This document shows, in pieces, positions 38,916-46,692 of a stretch of 64,000 bases of DNA. The position numbers and the translations under genes were made by a program. The first letter of the stretch is position 1. The number at the start of each line of letters is the position of its first letter. This DNA is from an uncultured Muribaculaceae bacterium. Its GTDB lineage: Bacteria > Bacteroidota > Bacteroidia > Bacteroidales > Muribaculaceae. A model generated the notes under the pieces. That model made no database searches. It was not told where the DNA came from and saw nothing but the letters and a program-made list of their open reading frames with translations. The stretch spans positions 1 through 64,000 of the forward strand of contig CAJTUF010000004.1 of assembly GCA_910579675.1 (NCBI GenBank). Direction: 5' to 3'.

Positions 38916-40838
38916 ATGGACTTCATCATTCCCCTGTTAATCCTGGCCATTCCCCTCGGAATGTTTCTTCTGCTCGGTCTTACCGGCATGAAGATGAGCC
39001 ACAAGCTCGCCGGAGTCCTCGGCACTCTCGGCATGGGCACCGTCCTCGTTCTCTCCTATTATACCGCCTTCACCTACTACTTCAGCGGCAACCCCGAGTT
39101 TATAGCTGAAGGTGTGCGTCAGCAGGCTGTAATCTTCAATGTCGACTGGCTCGCATTCACCCAAAACCTCATCATCCGGCTCGGATTCCTCCTCGATCCT
39201 ATCTCGGCAATGATGCTCATAGTGATCCCCACCATATCATTCTGCGTCCATCTCTACTCTCTGGGCTACATGAAGGGTGAAAAGGGATTCCAGCGCTACT
39301 ACGCCTTCCTGAGCCTCTTCTCCTTCTCGATGCTCGGTCTGGTTGTAGCCACCAACATCTTCCAGATGTATATCTTCTGGGAGCTTGTGGGCGCTTCCTC
39401 TTACCTCCTGATCGGATTCTTCTACACCCTCCCCTCGGCCGTATCAGCATCCAAGAAGGCATTTATCGTGACCCGATTCGCCGATCTCGGATTCCTTATC
39501 GGCATCCTCGTGCTCTCCTTCTATACCCAGACCTTCGATTTCCAGACCCTCACCTCCAACCCCGGAGCTGTGTTTGCCTCGACCGCAGGCGCAACCTTCA
39601 TGGGTGGCTCGGTGCTCACATGGGCCATGGTGCTCATCTTTGTAGGCGGCATGGGTAAGTCGGCCATGATGCCCCTCCACATTTGGCTCCCCGACGCAAT
39701 GGAAGGCCCGACCCCCGTGTCGGCCCTCATCCACGCCGCCACCATGGTTGTGGCCGGTGTATATCTCGTGGCCCGTATGTTCCCGGTATATCTTGCCGTG
39801 CCCTTCTCGCTCGACTTCGTGCTCGTAGTAGGCGCCATCACCGCCCTCTACGCTGCCATCGTGGCATGCACACAGATCGACATCAAGCGCGTCCTTGCAT
39901 TCTCCACCATCTCTCAGATTGCATTCATGATGGTGTCGCTCGGCGCAGCCCGACCCGAATACCACGAATGTCTCGGCTACATGGCCTCGATGTTCCACCT
40001 CTTCACCCACGCCATGTTCAAGGCCCTCCTCTTCCTCGGTGCAGGTGCCCTGATCCATGCCGTCCACTCCAACAACTACACCGCGATGGGTGGTCTACGC
40101 AAGTATATGCCCATCACCCACTGGACCTTCCTCATCGGCTGTCTGGCAATCGCCGGTATCCCCCCCTTCGCCGGCTTCTGGTCGAAGGATGAGATCCTCG
40201 TGGCCGTTTACTCCTATTCCCCCTTCTGGGGTGTGTGGATGACCGCAGTAGCCGGCCTCACCGCCTTCTACATGTTCCGCATCTACTTCCTCATCTTCTG
40301 GTGGAACAACCCCGACTATCACCACCGTCCCCACGACGGCGAGCCCGCCATGAGCATTCCTCTGGTATTCCTCGCCGCTGTATCGGTTGTGGCCGGTCTG
40401 ATACCCTTCGGCAAATTTGTCACCTGGCAGGGTCATGAATATATCATCCACATGGATTGGGTAGTGGCAAGCGTTTCAGTTGTAGTAGCCGTGATCGGCA
40501 TCCTCGTAGCCCGCAAGCTCTACCTCAAGGAAAACGACGCTCCCCGCTGCATGGCCGATTCCTGCCGCTGGCTCTGGACCGCCGCCCACCATCGCTTCTA
40601 CTGGGATGAGATCTACCTCTTCATCACCCACAAGATCATCTTCAATGGCATCTGCCGCCCGATAGCATGGTTTGACCGCCACATCATCGACGGCACCATG
40701 GACGGCTTTGCCACAGTCACCAACAAGGCATCCTACGCCATCCGTGGCCTCCAGAGCGGCCGAGTGCAAAACTATGTGCTTGTCTACCTCATCGGTGCCC
40801 TCCTGCTGGCTGTCATCACCGCCTGGTGTCTGGCATGA
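38916..40838 (+). CDS. nuoL: NADH-quinone oxidoreductase subunit L
   Basis: The 640-residue antiporter-like subunit is the most distal proton pump, with about 14 core helices and a C-terminal lateral helix. Core motifs include FWELVGASSYLLIGF with the key Glu, KSAMMPLHIWLPDAMEGPTPVSALIHAATMVVAGVYLVAR with the broken-helix Lys, and MFHLFTHAMFKALLFLGAGALIHAVHSNNYTAMGGL. Length is typical. Confidence 0.96.
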   Translation: MDFIIPLLILAIPLGMFLLLGLTGMKMSHKLAGVLGTLGMGTVLVLSYYTAFTYYFSGNPEFIAEGVRQQAVIFNVDWLAFTQNLIIRLGFLLDPISAMMLIVIPTISFCVHLYSLGYMKGEKGFQRYYAFLSLFSFSMLGLVVATNIFQMYIFWELVGASSYLLIGFFYTLPSAVSASKKAFIVTRFADLGFLIGILVLSFYTQTFDFQTLTSNPGAVFASTAGATFMGGSVLTWAMVLIFVGGMGKSAMMPLHIWLPDAMEGPTPVSALIHAATMVVAGVYLVARMFPVYLAVPFSLDFVLVVGAITALYAAIVACTQIDIKRVLAFSTISQIAFMMVSLGAARPEYHECLGYMASMFHLFTHAMFKALLFLGAGALIHAVHSNNYTAMGGLRKYMPITHWTFLIGCLAIAGIPPFAGFWSKDEILVAVYSYSPFWGVWMTAVAGLTAFYMFRIYFLIFWWNNPDYHHRPHDGEPAMSIPLVFLAAVSVVAGLIPFGKFVTWQGHEYIIHMDWVVASVSVVVAVIGILVARKLYLKENDAPRCMADSCRWLWTAAHHRFYWDEIYLFITHKIIFNGICRPIAWFDRHIIDGTMDGFATVTNKASYAIRGLQSGRVQNYVLVYLIGALLLAVITAWCLA

Positions 40839-40895
40839 TCATGAATACCAATCATCCATCCTATCATCTACCGCTATCCCCATACCTTTCATAGT

Positions 40896-42389
40896 ATGTT
40901 CTCCAATATATTGATTTACTTCGTGGTGATCCCCCTCCTGATGCTTGCGGGGCTTGCCCTCTGCCGGAACATAAAGCAGATCCGTGCGGTTGCCGTGACC
41001 GGCTCCCTCGCGCTGCTCGGCCTGTCGGTATATCTGCTGGTCGACTATCTCGGCCTCCGCGCTGCCGGAGCCACCGAGCCCATGCTCTACACCGGATCAT
41101 GGAGCTGGTTTCCCCAGCTTGGCATCAACCTTGCCGTTGGTGTCGACGGTATCTCCATCGCAATGATTATCCTCTCGGCTGTGATTCTCCTCACAGGCTC
41201 GTTCGCATCGTGGAAGATCGACCCGTGTCCCAAAGACTTCTTCCTCTGGCTGGTGCTCCTCTCCACCGGTGTGTTTGGATTCTTCATATCCATCGACCTC
41301 TTCACCATGTTCATGTTCTATGAGGTGGCCCTTATTCCGATGTACCTCCTCATCGGTGTATGGGGATCGGGCAACAAGAACTATTCGGCCATGAAGCTCA
41401 CCCTGATGCTCATGGGCGGCTCAGCCTTCCTCATGCTTGGCCTCATCGGCATCTACTATCAAGGCGGTCACACCTGGAATCTCCTCCAGCTTGCCGCAGC
41501 CGATGCTATCGCTCCCGAATGGCAGCGCTTCCTCTTCCCCATGACCTTCGTAGGCTTCGGTGTGCTCGGCGCCATGTTCCCCTTCCACACATGGAGCCCC
41601 GACGGTCATGCCTCGGCTCCCACAGCAGTGTCGATGCTCCACGCCGGTGTTCTCATGAAGCTCGGCGGCTACGGCTGCTTCCGCGTTGCCATCTACCTCA
41701 TGCCTCAGGCTGCCAATGAGCTTGCTTGGATCTTCCTCGTGCTCACCGGCATTTCCGTAGTCTACGGTGCCTTCTCGGCCTGCGTCCAGACCGACCTGAA
41801 ATATATCAACGCCTACTCCTCGGTGAGCCACTGCGGTCTGGTGCTCTTCGCCATCCTCATGCTCAACACCACAGCAATGACCGGCGCCATCATGCAGATG
41901 CTCTCCCACGGCCTCATGACCGCCCTCTTCTTCGCCCTCATCGGTATGATCTACGGTCGCACTCACACCCGCGACATCCGTCTCATGGGTGGACTGATGA
42001 AAATAATGCCGTTTCTGGCCGTGTGCTACGTCATTGCAGGTATGGCCTCACTCGGTCTCCCCGGTCTTTCGGGCTTCGTAGCAGAGATGACCATCTTTGT
42101 AGGCTCGTTTGAGCACACCGACACCTTCCATCGTGTATTCACTATCCTCGCCTGCTGCTCCATCGTGATCACCGCGGTTTATATCCTCCGCGTTGTGGGC
42201 AAGCTCCTCTTCGGTCCCGTCTACGACGAGCACCACCTCTCGCTCACCGACGCCACCTGGTGGGAGCGCACATCCACCATCACTCTCATCATCTGCGTTG
42301 CTGCCATCGGCTGCTTCCCCAACTTCTTCGAGAGCCTGATCCGCTGGACCTTCAGCCCCGAGATATTCGCCGTTATCGGCATGAACTAA
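40896..42389 (+). CDS. nuoM: NADH-quinone oxidoreductase subunit M
   Basis: The 497-residue antiporter-like subunit has FYEVALIPMYLLIGVWG (conserved Glu), GVLGAMFPFHTWSPDGHASAPTAVSMLHAGVLMKLGGYGCFR (conserved Lys), and SSVSHCGLVLFAI. It belongs to the second pump module and sits between nuoL and nuoN. Confidence 0.96.
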   Translation: MFSNILIYFVVIPLLMLAGLALCRNIKQIRAVAVTGSLALLGLSVYLLVDYLGLRAAGATEPMLYTGSWSWFPQLGINLAVGVDGISIAMIILSAVILLTGSFASWKIDPCPKDFFLWLVLLSTGVFGFFISIDLFTMFMFYEVALIPMYLLIGVWGSGNKNYSAMKLTLMLMGGSAFLMLGLIGIYYQGGHTWNLLQLAAADAIAPEWQRFLFPMTFVGFGVLGAMFPFHTWSPDGHASAPTAVSMLHAGVLMKLGGYGCFRVAIYLMPQAANELAWIFLVLTGISVVYGAFSACVQTDLKYINAYSSVSHCGLVLFAILMLNTTAMTGAIMQMLSHGLMTALFFALIGMIYGRTHTRDIRLMGGLMKIMPFLAVCYVIAGMASLGLPGLSGFVAEMTIFVGSFEHTDTFHRVFTILACCSIVITAVYILRVVGKLLFGPVYDEHHLSLTDATWWERTSTITLIICVAAIGCFPNFFESLIRWTFSPEIFAVIGMN

Positions 42390-42420
42390 TTGACCCACTC
42401 CTTCTGCAACAGATTTGACA

Positions 42421-43866
42421 ATGGACTACTCACAGTTTTTAGCTATGAAGCAGGAAATAGGCCTTCTGGTCGTGTTCCTGTTGGTGTTCCTCTACGACAC
42501 ATTCGCTTCTGCCCGCGCCACCGGTGCCACAGGATGGGTCGCCGTGGGTCTCTTCACGATCTTCACCGTGTTTGGCTTCTGCCCCATGGTGTCTGAGCCC
42601 TCCGAGGCATTTGCCGGTATGTACTCGACCAACGCCGTAATGGCCGCAATCAAGAACATACTCAATGTAGGTACCCTCATCATCATGATCCAGGCCATAC
42701 GCTGGGCCAAGCAGGATGTCGTGGCCATACGCCGCGGCGAGTTCTACGAGCTCATCCTGCTCACCCTCTTCGGCATGTATCTCATGATCTCAAGCCGCCA
42801 CTTCCTTCTCTTCGTCATTGGTCTTGAGACCGCCTCGCTCCCCCTTGCAGCCATGGTGGCCTTCGACAAGCATCGCTATGAGAGCCATGAGGCAGCTGTG
42901 AAATATATCCTCACAGCCGTGTTCTCCTCCGCTATTTTCCTTATGGGTCTCAGCTTTGTCTATGGCCTTGTGGGCTCGCTCTACTTCGACCGCATCGGCA
43001 TCGCCGTAGCCGAGAGTTCCATGAGCCTCATGCTCATTGTAGCCCTTGCCTTCGTGATCGGCGGTATCGGCTTCAAGCTCTCCCTCGTGCCCTTCCATCT
43101 TTGGACCGCCGACGTATATCAGGGCGCCCCGACTCCTGTCACCTCCTATCTCTCCGTCATATCCAAGGGCGCAGCTGCCATGGCTTTCCTCATCGTCCTC
43201 TGCCAGGTGTTCGCAGCTGCCTATGCCGACGTGTGGGAGTGGATGCTCTACGCACTGATCATCCTCACCATCACCATCGGCAACCTCTTTGCCATGCGTC
43301 AGAAAAACATGAAGCGCTTCCTTGCCTTCTCCTCGATCTCGCAGGCCGGCTATATCATGCTCGGCATCATGTCGTGTAGCGAGCTTGGCACCGCAGCTCT
43401 CATGTTCTACGTTCTGGTCTACATCTTCTCCAACCTTGGCGCATTCGGCGTGATCGGAGCTATCGAAAACAACACCGGCTGCGTGTCGATGGAAGACTAC
43501 AACGGCCTCTACCGCACCAACCCCCGCCTTGCTTTCACCATGATGCTTGCCATGTTCTCCCTCGCCGGTATCCCCCCGTTCGCCGGATTCTTCAGCAAGT
43601 TCTTCATCTTCACCTCGGCCCTCTCTCAGGGTTCGGTAGCGATCTACATCCTCGTGCTCATCGCCTTGATCAACACCATCATCTCTCTCTACTACTATCT
43701 CCTCGTTGTCAAGGCCATGTATATCTCGACCGAGCAGGGTCCCGTGCCTACCTTCCGCTCCGCAGGCTCCGAGCGCTTTGCTCTCTGGATCTGTGTTGCC
43801 GGCATCATCGGTCTTGGTATCGTGAGCTGCTTCTACAATAGCCTCCTCTCGATTGCCGGAGTGTGA
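42421..43866 (+). CDS. nuoN: NADH-quinone oxidoreductase subunit N
   Basis: The 481-residue antiporter-like subunit has RHFLLFVIGLETASLPLAAMVAFDKHRYESHEAAVKYILTAVFSSAIFLMGLSFVYG, then KLSLVPFHLWTADVYQGAPTPVTSYLSVISKGAAAMAF, then SSISQAGYIMLGI. It is the last gene of the nuo-atp block and is followed by a terminator at 43946. No nuoE, nuoF or nuoG is present in the block. Confidence 0.95.
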   Translation: MDYSQFLAMKQEIGLLVVFLLVFLYDTFASARATGATGWVAVGLFTIFTVFGFCPMVSEPSEAFAGMYSTNAVMAAIKNILNVGTLIIMIQAIRWAKQDVVAIRRGEFYELILLTLFGMYLMISSRHFLLFVIGLETASLPLAAMVAFDKHRYESHEAAVKYILTAVFSSAIFLMGLSFVYGLVGSLYFDRIGIAVAESSMSLMLIVALAFVIGGIGFKLSLVPFHLWTADVYQGAPTPVTSYLSVISKGAAAMAFLIVLCQVFAAAYADVWEWMLYALIILTITIGNLFAMRQKNMKRFLAFSSISQAGYIMLGIMSCSELGTAALMFYVLVYIFSNLGAFGVIGAIENNTGCVSMEDYNGLYRTNPRLAFTMMLAMFSLAGIPPFAGFFSKFFIFTSALSQGSVAIYILVLIALINTIISLYYYLLVVKAMYISTEQGPVPTFRSAGSERFALWICVAGIIGLGIVSCFYNSLLSIAGV

Positions 43867-43945
43867 AACCGGATAGCCGGCCCTGAAGCCGGATCTTCCA
43901 TTTCACCATTGATCCTCCTCCCATCGTTTCGACTATGAATATGTT

Positions 43946-43985
43946 CGCCCCGCCGGATGGTAATCATTCCGGCGGGGCGCTTTCA
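43946..43985 (+). terminator. intrinsic terminator after the nuo-atp block
   Basis: CGCCCCGCCGGA (43946-43957) pairs perfectly with TCCGGCGGGGCG (43968-43979) and is followed by CTTTC. It closes the 17.5-kb block. Confidence 0.8.
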
Positions 43986-44019
43986 ATATAATCATCCATC
44001 TATTCCCACCCACACCATC

Positions 44020-44232
44020 ATGGCATCCAAGATACGACGTTCCACCATCCTTCCTATCATCCTGTTGATCTATTTAGGGGTAATGGCCTACATAGGCCGT
44101 GGCGAACTGGCAGCAGGCCATTATCTCTACTATTTCGGCATCATCGGTGCGTCACTGCTTTGTATAATCCTGCTCCGCATCTTTCTCAAGAAGCGGGAGC
44201 GCATGGCCTCGTCGCGCCGCCCGCGGAAATAA
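44020..44232 (+). CDS. small two-helix membrane protein
   Basis: The 70-residue product starts MASKIRRSTILPIILLIYLGVMAYIG and has a second hydrophobic helix (HYLYYFGIIGASLLCIILLRIFL). A basic tail (KKRERMASSRRPRK) follows. The predicted topology has two helices with both ends cytoplasmic. I do not recognise the family, although tiny membrane proteins of this kind are frequent in Bacteroidales. It sits between the nuo terminator and the nfn promoter. Confidence 0.6.
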   Translation: MASKIRRSTILPIILLIYLGVMAYIGRGELAAGHYLYYFGIIGASLLCIILLRIFLKKRERMASSRRPRK

Positions 44233-44237
44233 AAATA

Positions 44238-44269
44238 TTTGGCGGATTCGGCCAACTGTCGTAACTTTG
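44238..44269 (+). promoter_or_regulatory. consensus promoter of the nfnAB genes
   Basis: TTTG (44238-44241) is followed after 20 bases by TAACTTTG (44262-44269), an exact TTTG-N20-TAnnTTTG Bacteroidota promoter. The nfnA start is 44 bases downstream. Confidence 0.75.
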
Positions 44270-44312
44270 TAGATTGTAAGGAAATACCATATAAACGCTT
44301 TTTCATCACGAT

Positions 44313-45095
44313 ATGTATAAGATAGTCGACAAGCAACACTTCAGCTCAGCAGTAGTGAGATTTGAAGTGGAAGCTCCGGAGATAGCCCGCGCCCGCAAGC
44401 CGGGTCATTTCGTCATTGTCCGCGCGGCCGAGGGTGGCGAGCGCATCCCCCTCACAATAGCCGATGCCGACACCACCCGCGGCACCATCACCCTCGTTGT
44501 GCAGGCTGTGGGAGTGTCGACCCAAAAGATCAATACCCTCGAGCCTGGCGATTGTTTTGCCGATGTCGTAGGTCCGCTCGGACGCGCCACCCATATCGAC
44601 CGTGTAGGCACAGTGGTGTGCTGCGGTGGTGGCGTAGGTGTGGCTCCCCTTCTCCCCATCATCAAGGCCATGAAGCAGGCCGGCAACAGAGTTGTGACCG
44701 TATTGGCGGCCCGCACACGCGAGCTTATTATACTCGAAGAACAGGTGCGCCCGTGGAGCGACGAGGTAGTGATCATGACCGACGATGGGTCCTATGGTCT
44801 CAAAGGCCTTGTCACCGACGGTGTAGAGGCTGTCATCAAACGCGAGAAAGTAGATCAAGTGGTCACCATCGGCCCTGCAGTGATGATGAAATTTGTCAGC
44901 CTGCTCACCCGCCGCTACGAGATTCCCACCATGTGCTCGCTCAACACCATCATGGTCGACGGCACCGGCATGTGCGGCGCCTGCCGCGTTACGGTCGATG
45001 GGCGCACACGCTTTGTTTGCATCGACGGGCCTGAATTTGATGCCCACAAGGTCGACTTCGACGAAATGATGATGCGCCTACGGGCCTATAACTGA
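44313..45095 (+). CDS. nfnA: NfnA-type ferredoxin-NADP reductase alpha subunit (FAD/[2Fe-2S])
   Basis: The 260-residue protein has the PyrK/NfnA architecture. An FAD-binding barrel (about 1-95) has RIPLTIADAD. An NAD-binding fold has GTVVCCGGGVGVAPLLPIIKAMKQAGNRVVTVLAART. A C-terminal [2Fe-2S] site has TMCSLNTIMVDGTGMCGACRVTVDGRTRFVCIDGP. With the next gene it forms an NADH-dependent reduced ferredoxin:NADP+ oxidoreductase, an electron-bifurcating enzyme in anaerobes. Sulfide dehydrogenase (SudB) and PyrK are related alternatives. Pairing with a glutamate-synthase-like beta subunit favours NfnA. Confidence 0.87.
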   Translation: MYKIVDKQHFSSAVVRFEVEAPEIARARKPGHFVIVRAAEGGERIPLTIADADTTRGTITLVVQAVGVSTQKINTLEPGDCFADVVGPLGRATHIDRVGTVVCCGGGVGVAPLLPIIKAMKQAGNRVVTVLAARTRELIILEEQVRPWSDEVVIMTDDGSYGLKGLVTDGVEAVIKREKVDQVVTIGPAVMMKFVSLLTRRYEIPTMCSLNTIMVDGTGMCGACRVTVDGRTRFVCIDGPEFDAHKVDFDEMMMRLRAYN

Positions 45096-45124
45096 TCTAT
45101 TCACTTCCCATCACCACCTACCTC

Positions 45125-46585
45125 ATGCACGACGAAACCAACAATATAGCTGGCCGCAACAGCCAGTGGCGCGAAGAACTCCGCAGCGCGCTCACTGCAA
45201 AGGAGCGAACCGCCATTCCTCGAGTGAGGATGCCCGAACTCGACCCGACCTACCGTGTCACCACCCTCACCGACGAAGTCAATCAGGGCCTCTCGGCCGA
45301 GCAGGCAGTACTCGAGGCCACCCGATGCCTTGACTGTCCCGACCCTCAGTGCATCACCGGATGTCCGGTCGGAATCGACATTCCCGGATTTATCAAAAAC
45401 ATACAGCGCTCGCGCCCCGACCTGGCGGCCGGAGTGCTGCGCCTCACCTCTGCCCTGCCCGCAGTCTGTGGTCGTGTATGCCCGCAGGAGCGCCAATGTG
45501 AGAGCAAGTGCATCTACCACCGGATGCACAAGGAGCCTGTGGCGATAGGTTATCTCGAACGCTTTGCTGCCGACAGCGCCGCCGAAACTGCTCCTGCCGC
45601 TCCTGCCGCTCCGGTAGGAATCAAGGTTGCTGTGGCCGGATCAGGTCCGGCCGGACTCTCCTTTGCCGGTGATATGGCCTCGCGCGGATTCGACGTCACA
45701 GTGTTCGAGGCACTCCACGAAATCGGCGGCGTACTCAAATACGGCATCCCCGAGTTCCGACTCCCCAATGCCATTGTCGACCGCGAGATCGAAGCACTCA
45801 AGGCTCGCGGCGTGACCTTCGTTCCCGACACCATCATAGGCAAGACCCTCAGCATCGGTGAGCTCGCCGGGATGGGATTCAAAGGGCTCTTCGTGGCCTC
45901 CGGCGCCGGCCTGCCACGATTCATGGGCATTCCCGGCGAGAATCTCATCAGTGTGATGTCGTCAAACGAATACCTCACCCGCATAAACCTGATGGGCGCA
46001 GGGCGACCCGGCTTCGACACACCTGTGGCCCGAGGCAAAGTGGCGGCTATCATAGGTGGCGGCAACACTGCAATGGACTCGGCCCGCACCGCCCGCCGCA
46101 TGGGATCGGAAAAGGTATATATCGTCTACCGCCGCTCAGAGGCCGAGATGCCGGCCCGCGTGGAGGAGATCAAGCACGCAAAGGAGGAGGGGATCGAACT
46201 TCTTACGCTCGCCAACCCTGTGGAGTATCTTGGCGATGAGCGCGGACATGTCCGCGCCATGAAGATCCAACGCATGGAGCTGGGAGAGCCCGATGAGAGC
46301 GGACGCCGCGCCCCGGTGCCCATCCCCGGTGCCATTGATACCATAGATGTTGATCTCGTGATCGTCTCTGTGGGTGTGAGCCCCAATCCGCTTATCCCCG
46401 ATGCCGTCGACGGTCTCGACATCTCGCACCGTGGCACCATCAACGTCAACGACGATACCATGCAGAGCTCGCTCAGCTTCATCTATGCCGGAGGCGACAT
46501 TGTGCGTGGAGGAGCCACTGTGATCCTCGCAATGGGCGACGGACGTCGCGCCGCTCGCGGCATGGCATCGGCTCTCATCCCGTGA
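45125..46585 (+). CDS. nfnB: NfnB-type beta subunit (glutamate synthase small-subunit family)
   Basis: The 486-residue flavoprotein has an N-terminal iron-sulfur domain (CLDCPDPQCITGCPVGIDIPGFI; VCGRVCPQERQCESKC). An FAD-binding Rossmann fold follows (VAVAGSGPAGLSFAGDMASRGFDVTVFEALHEIGGVLKYGIPEFRLP) and an NADPH fold (AAIIGGGNTAMDSARTARRMGSEKVYIVYRRSEAEMPAR). An Ala/Pro linker (about 155-165) separates the parts. The FeS domain plus the two folds is the NfnB/SudA/GltD layout. It follows nfnA by 29 bases, and no glutamate synthase large subunit is nearby. Confidence 0.87.
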   Translation: MHDETNNIAGRNSQWREELRSALTAKERTAIPRVRMPELDPTYRVTTLTDEVNQGLSAEQAVLEATRCLDCPDPQCITGCPVGIDIPGFIKNIQRSRPDLAAGVLRLTSALPAVCGRVCPQERQCESKCIYHRMHKEPVAIGYLERFAADSAAETAPAAPAAPVGIKVAVAGSGPAGLSFAGDMASRGFDVTVFEALHEIGGVLKYGIPEFRLPNAIVDREIEALKARGVTFVPDTIIGKTLSIGELAGMGFKGLFVASGAGLPRFMGIPGENLISVMSSNEYLTRINLMGAGRPGFDTPVARGKVAAIIGGGNTAMDSARTARRMGSEKVYIVYRRSEAEMPARVEEIKHAKEEGIELLTLANPVEYLGDERGHVRAMKIQRMELGEPDESGRRAPVPIPGAIDTIDVDLVIVSVGVSPNPLIPDAVDGLDISHRGTINVNDDTMQSSLSFIYAGGDIVRGGATVILAMGDGRRAARGMASALIP

Positions 46586-46607
46586 TCCATTTACCATAGC
46601 CCATTCC

Positions 46608-46667
46608 CAACAGCCGACCCCGCGCCGGAGCTGAGCATCATCAGCTACCACGCGGGGTCGGCTGTTG
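46608..46667. terminator. long bipartite hairpin between nfnB and mutL
   Basis: A perfect 17-bp outer stem (46608-46624 with 46651-46667, starting CAACAGCCGACCCCGCG) contains a second 6-bp stem AGCTGA/TCAGCT (46629-46634 with 46641-46646). It lies between the convergent nfnB and mutL. There is no clear U-tract, so it may act as a 3' end stabiliser as well as a terminator. Confidence 0.6.
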
Positions 46668-46692
46668 GTTTAGCCTTGGACCTGCCACAGGC

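Noticed and set aside
39444..40067. A 207-codon minus-strand frame opposite nuoL, rich in His, Gly and Glu
   Set aside because: Low-complexity antisense of a membrane protein gene, with no start signal or family pattern.
43868..43903. Short CCGG-rich repeats after nuoN as a possible first terminator
   Set aside because: The stem is short and imperfect. The perfect 12-bp stem at 43946-43979 is a better candidate.
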